In this document: positions 34,480 to 43,305 of the stretch, piece by piece
Layout of the letters: the number at the start of each line of letters is the position of its first letter
How positions within the stretch are numbered: position 1 is the stretch's first letter
NCBI RefSeq assembly: GCF_033568475.1
Contig: NW_027331833.1
Coordinates: forward strand, 868,001 to 932,000
Length of the DNA stretch: 64,000 nt
Source: Henckelia pumila
Lineage: Eukaryota; Streptophyta; Magnoliopsida; Lamiales; Gesneriaceae
Direction: 5' to 3'
Position numbers and translations under genes: made by a program
Notes under the pieces: generated by a model
Told to the model about the DNA's origin: nothing
Databases searched by the model: none
The model's input: only the letters and a program-made list of their open reading frames with translations

Positions 34480-36726
34480 ATGAGCAAGGAAAGATTGCTT
34501 CCGCCCTTCCGCGGGCTGGAAGAAAATGAAGGCCAAAGATGTTCTTGCATTTGGCTGAAACCAATCCATGATAAACTCACTCGGTGCTGGAATGATTCAT
34601 TCGATTTCGCCAAGAAAGCTATGGAGATGGGGAGAAATGATCCTAGAAAAATCATATATGCCCTCAAGATGGGATTTGCATTGGCACTTGTGTCGTTGTT
34701 CATATTCTGGAAAAAGCCTCTTCCCGATATCTCCCAGTTCTCAATCTGGGCAATTCTCACTGTTATTGTCATGTTTGAATTCAGCATAGGTGTTTCATAT
34801 TAAAATAACAGTATACCATATGAGTTGTATGTGTGTTTTTATTTTTTCCTCTTCCTATGTAATAAAACGTGACGTTTGAACTGTTGAATGAATTTGCAGG
34901 TGCAACATTCATTAAAGGATTTAACCGTAGTTTAGGGACGTTCTGTGCTGGAATGCTTGCCTTTCTCTTCGCCGGGTTGTCCCTCCTAGCCGGGAAGGGG
35001 GAAAAAGTCGTAATCGTCATAAGTTTTTTCATCACTGGTTTGTACATCGCATTACTTTTGACTTTTTAGTTTCCAGAGAACACAGGATGTCTGTCATATC
35101 GAGATTCACCTAAAGCTATAGTTGATATTAACGTTTACAGCTCGAAAATCTTTCTACTATTTTGCCACATATACTCTCTAACAGGACAGCATGGTGAACA
35201 CTATGATTGAACCAACAATATCTTATACATAGCTTCGCGATATGACAGGCACTACCGCATCATACTTGAAACTCTACCCTACTATGGCGCCATATGAGTA
35301 TGGATACCGGGTATTTGTGCTCACATTCTGCATACTTATGGTAGCTGGGAACAGAACCAGAGAATATACAGAGGCGATTCTGACTCGACTCGTTCTTATA
35401 GCAGTTGGTGCTTGTGTCTGCTTCATCATAAACATTTGCATCTACCCAATTTGGTCTGGGGACGATCTTCATCGCTTGGTTGTGAATAATTTCAGAGATC
35501 TTGCAAACTCTTTAGAAGGTTAACACATCTACTCAAATGACAATTCAACACTCTTTTAGTTCAAAACCAAAATTTTCTTTCAATTGTGTTTCAATTTTCA
35601 TAGGCTGTGTGAATGGCTACCTCAAAACTATAGATTTGAACAGAACCTCGAGTAGATTCATGAGCCAACAAGCCTCAAGTGATCAACTTTACCTCGGATA
35701 TAAATCCGTGATAGAATCCGCAAACCGAGAGAACACATTGGTAACTCGAAATTTTACAGTTTCTTCTTCACTGCACAAACATGTTACATGAATCCTCTTA
35801 ATACTTTAAATCTATATCCTTTTCCGAACAGTTGAATTTCGCTCTTTGGGAGCCGGCTCACGGGCGTTACAGAAGGCATCCACGCCCATGGAGAACTTAT
35901 GTGAAAGTAAGCTCTGCGGTCAGGCATTGTGCATATGCTGTAATGGCACTCCATGGCTGCATCCTATCAGAAATACAGGTAATATACAAATTACAGTACT
36001 AATCCACCACGTTTTCGAACGTCTCATGTCTTGTAGTCCATCAAAACGTGTGCTGATTCGATGTTCTTGCAGGCGCCACCGGAGAAGAGGCATGTTTTTC
36101 GAAGCCAGCTTCAAAGGATTGGTGTAGAGGGGGCAAAAGTCCTGCTTGAGCTTGGAAATAAACTAGAAAAAATGGAAAAAATATGCCCGCATGACAATAT
36201 TCTGAAACAAGTACACGAGGCAGGCGAGCAGTTACAGAAGAAAATAGACCAAAGATCATTTCTTCTGATCAATTCAGAGAGCTGGGAAATCACAAGGGAT
36301 CAAACCAAAGAGCTAGAACATCTCGACAATGATAAAACTATGCATCTCAGCGTGAAATCTCTAAGCGAAACGTCGATTTATGTAAAGTCGTCTCAGATAT
36401 CGGCTGCCACCCGTTTGCCAAACAATTATTTGCCAAAGCACAAGCTAAGAAAACATGCTCCATGGCCTTCATGGATTACGTACGAAGGCGATGATTTCAT
36501 CAAAGAAGATGAAGTCAAGACGTATCAGAGCGCGAGTTCCTTGTCTTTGGCTACGTTTGCATCACTTTTGATTGAACTTGTTGCAAGATTGCAGAATGTG
36601 GTGGATGCATTTGAAGAATTAAGTGAAGAAGCGGAGTTTAAAGATCCAAATATCATCGAGCTTTCTGCAGCGAAACGTTCAGGTGTTTGGGCTAGAGTTT
36701 TAAGGGGCTTCGGGTTGAAGATTTGA
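34480..36726 (+). CDS. aluminium-activated malate transporter (ALMT) family anion channel, six exons
   Basis: Membrane anion (malate/chloride) channel. Exons are 34480-34789, 34900-35037, 35249-35518, 35604-35740, 35832-35978 and 36073-36726. All introns are GT-AG, phases fit, and the product has 551 residues. Residues about 65-230 hold hydrophobic segments, including [34 protein letters not shown] and [20 protein letters not shown]. The [16 protein letters not shown] segment and the [11 protein letters not shown] segment (conserved WEP motif) are family signatures. The long C-terminal soluble part includes [20 protein letters not shown]. Length and these motifs are closest to the ALMT4/5/6/9 clade of tonoplast channels, so vacuolar location is likely but inferred. 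All motifs are intact. The member cannot be named without a tree. Confidence 0.93.
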
Positions 36727-37254
36727 ATTGTTTTTCAAGAAAGTTAGGAAGTTAGTTGTGCGTTGATTGAAGCTAATTTTTGTCGCACATTGTATTCTCG
36801 GGTTTTATTACCAAGTTTTTAAGTTGTGGAAGCAAAAAGATTTTACATAGTGAAAATGTCAAGAAAGTTTGGTGAAAAGTCAACTGTTAATGTTTGTTTT
36901 TAGAGCACGTACAGCGGCATCCCAACTTCCTCGACCCATATCATGGGTTAGTCTATGCTACACCGAAAGTATTTCTTCCCCTATTTCAATATCATTAGAT
37001 CACGTGGGACCCCTATATTTTTATAAAAATTGACATATGTGTTGATGATCCAATTGTTGATATTTGACCACATCATGGAAGGAGAAGACTTCAGGTGTAG
37101 CATAGAATAATCTCCATAATCATCCTCCCCTCCAGAGATTGAGGAAACCCGCACACGGAAATGTTGGTCACATGACCAACTTTTTATATATTTTTTTAAA
37201 AAAATTTGAACTGCCAGATTGATCGAATCAACGGCCAGTAAATATTATTAAAAA
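36727..37254. other. ALMT 3' flank
   Basis: Holds the likely 3' UTR, then intergenic DNA with no recognisable gene. Confidence 0.5.
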
Positions 37255-37284
37255 CTAGAAAATAAGCACACGTATTACGTGTGC
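37255..37284 (-). mobile_element. candidate Helitron 3' terminus, minus strand
   Basis: Read on the minus strand, a hairpin with perfect 9-bp arms and a one-base loop (37266-37284, GCACACGTA-T-TACGTGTGC) is followed after seven bases by CTAG (37255-37258) and T. This is a Helitron-type 3' end. The 5' end, expected further right as a TC next to A on the minus strand, was not identified before the TRIM at 37694. Only the terminus is annotated. Confidence 0.5.
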
Positions 37285-37693
37285 GATAAAAGATATTAAC
37301 GAAAGCAATGAAAAAAAAAATACTATTCGCTAGAAATTAAAAAAAATTGAGTATAATTTTTGTGTTGGGTTGAAAAAATATTTCACTTAGATCTGAAAAA
37401 TAAGAAATACTATTAAAAAAATGAGAATGAATAGGTTTTAGATATGGGAGAGAAATAAAAAAGTGAATTGGTTGGAAGTTGGAATCTAGAACCAAGAAAA
37501 TGTGTAGAAGTGGGGTGAGAGTGGTTTAAGTATTTTAAAAAATAGAAGTGGGGTGAATTGGTTAGAAGTTGGAATATAATGAAATACAAACTAAATAAGT
37601 TAATTATTGAATTTTTTACGAACATTTGTCTTGCAACATTTGTGAACGTAGTTTCTATCCATTTAGCAATCCATGGTTATATTCACTTCAAAT
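37285..37693. other. AT-rich DNA, possible Helitron body
   Basis: Contains imperfectly repeated phrases (GAAGTGGGGTGA and GAATTGGTTGGAAGTTGGAAT occur twice around 37455-37575). No gene is seen. Confidence 0.45.
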
Positions 37694-38045
37694 TATAGGA
37701 TCAAACACTTGCCGCTTTACCAAAAGTTATAGTTAGTGGTAATTGTGCAACTTAAAATTTTTTAAATCGTACAGCAACCTAAGCTCTATGGTTCGATTGT
37801 TTTACCAATCAAAGACGATTATTGCACCCCAACAATCTTTCTCTCGATAATTTCACTCCTCGCAATCAATGACAATCGAACCCATGACCTTGGCTCTGAT
37901 ACAATTGTAGGACCGAGTGCTTGCTGCTTTACCAAAAGTTATTGCGGGTGGTAATTGTCCAACTTAAAACTTTTAAACCTTAGAATAGCCTAAGCGTCAT
38001 GATTCAATCGTTTTACCTAGTAAGGACAATTATTGCATCCCAACA
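37694..38045 (-). mobile_element. TRIM element 2 (miniature LTR retrotransposon)
   Basis: A 352-base element. Two LTR-like direct repeats (37694-37834, 141 bases; 37906-38045, 140 bases) share about 80% sequence by eye and flank a 71-base interior. On the minus strand they begin TGTTGGG and end CCTACA or CCTATA. A primer binding site (ATTGTATCAGAGCC) adjoins the 5' LTR on that strand at about 37891-37905. Flanking pentamers are CAAAT and CAAAC, a probable target duplication with one change. There is no coding capacity. Size and layout define a terminal-repeat retrotransposon in miniature. Confidence 0.75.
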
Positions 38046-38559
38046 CAAACCAATTCCCAGAAACTGGTGTTTCTTTTATCATTACCAAGTGCCGATTGGT
38101 AGAAGCTTCGCACCATGTCTTTGCGAGATGTTCATCGTCCGCCTTTGTCCAAGGTTTTCTTTTGGCGCCTTCACCCCTATCACCAACAATAATGTTCTTC
38201 CCTTTCTTTCTAGATTTAGTAGATGTGGTTTCAAAAGTAGAAGGAGAGACTTGGATGAATTTTGGGAAAATTAGGTTTGGTTGAACATAAAACTCAGCAT
38301 TTGCTCGTCGATGAATTGAGAAGTATTTGTTCCAGGAGTATTGAAATCATTATTTTTCCATGAATGCATTTTTCAAAATTGGATTGAAAATGAAATGAAA
38401 GTTGAAGAATCTTGAATTTTTGAAATTCAATTGGAAGAAACCGTGATTGTGTTTTAGGTGTATTGAGGAATTTTATTATTGGATTGGTCACAATCCAAAT
38501 GCATGGTTTGACTTATCTGGTCTGTTTATTCTTTCTGCTCTGGCTTCATCAAACTGATG
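38046..38559. other. unassigned DNA left of copia element C
   Basis: Open frames of 80-90 codons at 37999-38284 overlap the TRIM edge. In one minus-strand frame, 38100-38200 gives a basic stretch that could be retroelement linker sequence, but I cannot confirm it. No gene is supported. Confidence 0.35.
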
Positions 38560-40147
38560 AGATATTTGGTTGTATTCTGTCAGTGGAATTTTTGGATTTA
38601 ATGCTTGGAGTTTAGTTTCTGCTATTTTCTCTGATTAAAATTTACTTTAATATTTATTGCATGCTTATGTTTCTGACTAGTATATGATTCGGGTCAGGTC
38701 ACTATAGTATCAATCTCAGATGTATTGCCTTCATTAATACTAAATTCTAGGCCGGTCCTATCACCAGCTTGCTTTTGTATTCCTTGCATGTTATCCAGTG
38801 TAATGGAAGACTTATTCCAAGAGTTAAACAAAATTCATCAATATTTGATTTTCTGATATGATCACATGGATTTCTGATGTCAAGTTAGTGTTTTATGTCA
38901 TGAGCAAATTTACTTGATCTCTCAGACTGTCAGATTATTGAACTGATTACAATCCAACTGATTTGGCTTATCTGGTAAGTTCATTCTTTCTTCTTTGATT
39001 TTCTCAAACTAATGAGATAGTCTTTTATACTCAATCATCATATCAATAAGTGCATAAATAAGATCATATCCAGTGAATTTATCAGAAGTAAAGTTAAATA
39101 CCTCTCCATCTTACATGGTTTCTGGTTCAACATCAACCATCAAGGCTTTGGTTGTTTCTTCATTACTCTTAGTTGATGAATCATTTGAGCAAGAAATATC
39201 ATTTTCTATTCAGCCCATTTGCTCTTGTTTTCTTCTGCCATGAGGAATTTTTGTTCTTTTCTTCTTCGGAATGACTTTCTTTCCTCTCTGGAACTCTTCT
39301 TTCAGAAGATTTATTTTCATCCTTCTTTTGTCTGGTATAGTCTGCTATGAAGTGTCATCTCCTTCCATAATTGTAGCAAGATCGATCATCATGCACTGGT
39401 TTTTTTCGATGGAAGCTTTTCTTGTTGGAATTTTGAAAGTTCTTATGATTAATTTATCATGAATTTTTCAAATTTCTTCATAAACAGTGACATAACATCA
39501 GCTCGGTTGTTCTGCTGATTTTAATGATGATGTTTCTTCAGCTGATGTTAATGATTTTGTTGTTTGTGGGATAACTGGTTCTTCCTCAATTCGATCTTCC
39601 AGCTCAAATTCATAAGATTTTAGGTCTGCAAAAAGACCATGCAACTCAATTTTGTTGTGATACTTTGATTCTATCATAGCAATGATTTTCACATTCCACT
39701 CTCTTGGTAGAGCTCTCATGACTTTCATAGAAACTTCTCTGTTTTTTGTAGTTCTTTCCCAAAACATTTAGTTCAATAATGACGCTAGTACTAGTTGGAT
39801 TTCTTTCATTAAGTTGAGATTCTGAGTGAAATGTAATTACATTATATCAATTAGAATTCATCACAAGTAACCAGAGCAGAAGCTTGCTTAATTTCTTTAT
39901 CCATATACACATGTTAGTTAACAAAAGATGAAATTAGGAAGGGACAAGGAAATTGCATTTATTTAACCAGCTCAAGTTTATCAAGATTAGTTAATAGCTC
40001 TATTTTTTTTAGTGAATTGACTTAGAATTTTAATTTTGAATGGTTTGTAACACTAGAAAATTTTATATTAAATTTTATTTTCGAAATTTTAAATTTTGAT
40101 TAATTTATAATATTGAAAATTTATATATTAAATTTTAAATTTTTTTC

Positions 40148-40368
40148 TCTGAAAAGATAACGTTTTTCACCGTTGTCGTAGGTAGTTTGAAACTGTTGTT
40201 GAAGACCCTGTTGTTAAAAATACATGATCAAAGACAACGGTTTTTTACCGTTGTAAAACCATTGTCTTGAGCGTGATTTTTAATAACAAGGCCTTCAACA
40301 ACAGTTTTAAACCCCCTACGACAACGGTGAAAAACCGTAGTTTTTAGCCTTTTTTCTTGTAGCGATTT
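40148..40368. repeat. fold-back MITE with CACTA-like end inside copia C gag
   Basis: Arms of about 65 bases, at roughly 40160-40225 and 40278-40345, are near-perfect inverted copies. They carry the words TTTTTCACCGTTGTCGTAGG, AACTGTTGTTGAAG and TTGTTATTAAAAAT. The loop is about 50 bases. The right edge TTTTTTCTTGTAG resembles the complement of a CACTACAAGAAA terminus. The left edge is less clear and target duplications are uncertain. The right arm and right edge recur at 60472-60556, next to the same gag sequence. Confidence 0.65.
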
Positions 40369-40738
40369 CATCAAATTCATTCATTGTTTCTCCTGGTTTT
40401 ATCTTGATGCTATCAAATTTTTGTATGGTCAATGTCAGTTTGTTTTCTTTGGTCTGATCATTTCCCTCACATAGTTGTGTGAGCTTTTCCCATATATCCT
40501 TTTCAGTAGTACATGTTTTGATATTACTTAATATTTTTTTGTCCAGAGTTTTGTATAAGATGTCCTTTGTAACATTATCAAGATTTGCTTTCTTTCTGTC
40601 TTCGACATTCCATTATGATTTCGGCTTTTCGATCATTTGAGGAGCACCTTCCGTAATGGACACAACGGTGTTAACTTTTAGAATCTTCATTGGTCCATCA
40701 ATAATGATGTATCACATATAATCATCTTGGGATGATAA

Positions 40739-41322
40739 TGTGATACCCCTGTCCCACATGAAAAAAATGAAAGATTTAAAATGAGTTTATAATGGGCTAC
40801 AATGGACTTCTATAGCAACTTGGATTAATCATTTTCGTAAAGCGAGAACGAATACGAAGTATTTGCTATAGGAGCCCATTGTGTAGTCGCGCAGGCACGG
40901 GCCTGGGCCCGGGTTGTGACAGAATGGTATCAGAGATGGTCACTAGCCGGATGACCTCGAGAAATAAATGCTATGCGGGGCAACGTGATACGTGCGTTGG
41001 AGCCACCTTTTGAACCTGCGAGGCAAAGTGCTACACGATGGGAGCCACCTATTGATCCCGTATGAGCCACCTCTAGATTCTCGGTGATGGTGGATCGAGA
41101 AGTCAGGTCACGACGAGGACGTCACGTTCTAAAGGTGATTGTGATACCCCTGTCCCACATGGAAAAAATGAAAGATTTAAAATGAGTTTATAATGGGCTA
41201 CAATAGACTTATATAGCAACTTGAGTTAATAATTTTCGTAAATAGAGGATGAATACGAAGTAGTTGCTATGAGAGCCCATTGTGCAGTTACGTAGGCACG
41301 GGCCTGGGCCCGGGGCATGACA
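40739..41322 (+). mobile_element. TRIM element 1 (miniature LTR retrotransposon)
   Basis: A 584-base element with two 183-base LTRs (40739-40921 and 41140-41322). They begin TGTGATACCCC and end with TGACA. The element is flanked by the target duplication GATAA (40734-40738 and 41323-41327). The primer binding site TGGTATCAGAG lies at 40925-40935 and the short purine-rich AAAGGTGAT precedes the 3' LTR. The interior of 218 bases has no coding potential. It interrupts the gag remnant of copia C, whose sequence continues on both sides. Mobility must have depended on proteins from another element. Confidence 0.93.
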
Positions 41323-41440
41323 GATAAATGTTCCTGCATTCGAATTTTTCAATCGTCATATTCTTCCTTAGAGAACATAGAATTTTTTTTAAAGATGCCA
41401 TAGTAACAAAGGGTGCAGCTCTGGTTAAGCAAAAATCCAT

Positions 41441-41453
41441 CTCTGATATCACT
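41441..41453 (-). other. primer binding site of copia element C
   Basis: On the minus strand, AGTGATATCAGAG adjoins the LTR end and resembles the initiator-Met-tRNA complement with one or two changes. It fixes the orientation of element C as minus. Confidence 0.75.
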
Positions 41454-41835
41454 TGTTAGCATCGAAAATGTGTGTAGAGAGGGAATAAATATATACTTTA
41501 AAATATTTTATAAAATTTTACGACAATTAAGCTGAGTTACCAGCTTGATTATGTATTTTTTCTTAACAGACAAGCTGATGCAAGAACTGATCTGGTCGGT
41601 GGGGAAAAATCTTGTGGTGCAAAGTTGAGCTGATTACTAGAGCGGATAAGAAAAAATAAATAATGTAAAGAACACAGAGATTTTTTATGAAAATTCCAAG
41701 GCTAAGCTTCTACATCTCCCTTTCTTTTAATTCCAGAAGGATTTTCACTAGAAGACTTTGTTTTATACAAGATCTTGCAAAAACTCAATCCAATCGACTC
41801 TCGATTAGAACTCTTAGAAATTTAGTCTAAAAAAC
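41454..41835 (-). repeat. 5' LTR of copia element C, first segment
   Basis: On the minus strand the LTR ends CGATGCTAACA at 41454, directly before the primer binding site. Rightwards it is interrupted at 41835 by insertion of gypsy element G1, whose target duplication AAAAC is at 41831-41835. It continues at 57412-58012. Confidence 0.75.
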
Positions 41836-43225
41836 TATAGTAACCCGTCTCCAAATTAAGTAATCAAACGCCTAATTATGTTTAAATGGATAAAACTTGA
41901 TTAAGGGATCTTAAAAAAGATCGGAAGAGTTTTGGGTTTTCGGGTAGTTCGGACGATCCGAACTATGTTCGGACGCTCCGAAAAGAGATCGGACGGTCTG
42001 ATCTCATCCAGATAAATGTATAAGGATTTTATTGGACAGGACCCTAAGATCGGACAATCCGAAGGCTTGGATCGGACGCTCCGATCGTATTTCGTAAGCA
42101 ATGACTTCACAAGCCAGGACACGTGTTCGGAGGGGGTTGCTTGGGGATTTCGGACGGTCCGATCCTGGGGTTCGAACGGTCTGAACTGTGTCTATAAATA
42201 GAGGGCCGAGGAATCAGTTTCAAGTGCACCTTCCAAATCTTATCTATCGTTCTTAGCTCCTTTTAGTCGATATTAGGGGTTTCTAGGCGTCGTATTGGAA
42301 AGCCGGGAGTGGCGGAGCGCTTCGAGGACATTAGCGGAGCTGTGCTTAAGTTTTGAGGCAGTCGCAATCAGCGGGCTGACTACGTACACATGTATAACTT
42401 TGGATCCTTATAGAGATTAGGGAGTATGAGATAGCTTAGTTAAGGATTTTAGAGTATTATAAGTGATATGGTAATTATTGCCTATAGAATTGGACTGTGA
42501 GTACCTGGACTACTAGATTGCTAGGGTTCTTTGGTTTCTAATTAGAGGTACGGACGTATTATCCGAGATACCAGGTTGGATATACATGTATTATGTTTGC
42601 ATGTTTTGTATGTGGCATTACTATGCACATTGATATTATGCAGCATGCATTTATACGTTGAGTTTTATGCCTTGATTTTCATAGCCTGTAGTAGGGGTCG
42701 CTCAACCCCGTATTTTAGTGGATGGATTTCCATGGATTTGGAAACCGGTTATATATCCACGGTTGTATGGTATGAGAGCCACCTCTTGATGCGATGGCCT
42801 AGAGTGCTACATACCATGACGCCTTGACTGAGCAGTCTTCTGGATAGGTTTTCCAGTACCCTTCATATTGCATGTGCATGCATGATATATGTATATCCGT
42901 ACTTCTGTACTGAGCGTTTATGCTCACGTCCTAGTATTTTGTTGGACACCCTATTCCATGGGGCAGGACTTAGTTTTGACAGACCCGGTGGTAGCGGTTG
43001 TTGAGCTGCAGTGGTTGCGACATGATCCTATTCCTGTCCAGGATGTTATATTGGATTTTAATATCTTTCGTTCGATGGGGTTGTATAATATTTTAATTTA
43101 GCCCGGTTGTTCTGTCGGTGTATGTTGTATTAATGACATCAGTTTCCGCTGGATTTATTTAATATCGTTTTAAGATTTCATGCTTAATATCTGATTAGTT
43201 AGTGATTTCGGGTTGGGTCACTATA
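41836..43225 (+). repeat. 5' LTR of gypsy element G1
   Basis: Runs from TATAGTAACCCGTC (expected TGTAATAACCC) to GGGTCACTATA and pairs with the split 3' LTR. It lacks some 45 bases present in the 3' copy near 48556. An array of palindromic 15-mers (41948-42185) lies just upstream of a TATA box at 42193-42200 (TATAAATA), the presumed U3 promoter. The frame at 42576-42827 recurs in the 3' LTR and is not a gene. Confidence 0.9.
41948..42200 (+). promoter_or_regulatory. palindromic 15-mer array and TATA box in G1 U3
   Basis: Seven copies of a near-palindrome of form WTCGGACGNTCCGAW lie at 41948, 41968, 41988, 42049, 42071, 42149 and 42171, followed by TATAAATA at 42193-42200. Neighbouring copies are mostly 20-22 bases apart, about two helical turns. 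Similar degenerate copies stand in the 3' LTR (from 48521 and 56339). The layout suggests binding sites for a dimeric factor driving the element promoter, which is inference. Confidence 0.7.
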
Positions 43226-43230
43226 TTTAT

Positions 43231-43242
43231 TGGTATCAGAGC
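43231..43242 (+). other. primer binding site of gypsy element G1
   Basis: TGGTATCAGAGC is an exact complement to the 3' end of plant initiator methionine tRNA, five bases after the LTR. Confidence 0.92.
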
Positions 43243-43305
43243 ATGCATTGAATTTGGGACATAGGAATTCAATCTTCAGGTTTAAGTTTTGACTAATTTT
43301 TCCAG

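Larger units (their letters stand above)
38560..41400 (-). pseudogene. copia element C gag-pol 5' part, decayed and interrupted by insertions
   Basis: On the minus strand, gag begins near 41394 (NSMFSKEEYD). TRIM 1 interrupts it. It resumes at about 40733 (IIIDGPMKI), runs through EKLTQLCEGNDQTKENKL (about 40500), is interrupted again by the fold-back MITE region (about 39800-40368), and continues with KVMRALPREWNVKIIAM and LHGLFADLKSYEFELE (39767-39498). A zinc-knuckle-like CYNYGRRCHFIAD with lost residues lies near 39370. Later linker sequence (near 39080 and 38760) matches the region before the integrase in this copia type. Stops and frameshifts are frequent. Protease, integrase and RT were not found further left, so the element is truncated. 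Confidence 0.8.

Noticed and set aside
37870-37905. tRNA-like B box (GGTTCGATT) and TATCAGAGCC, considered as a SINE or tRNA gene
   Set aside because: No A box or cloverleaf; the flanking 140-base direct repeats and the position of the primer site fit a TRIM better.
42576-42827. 83-codon frame that recurs at 56786-57013
   Set aside because: It recurs only because both lie in the two G1 LTRs; the copies differ by frameshifts and have no domain.
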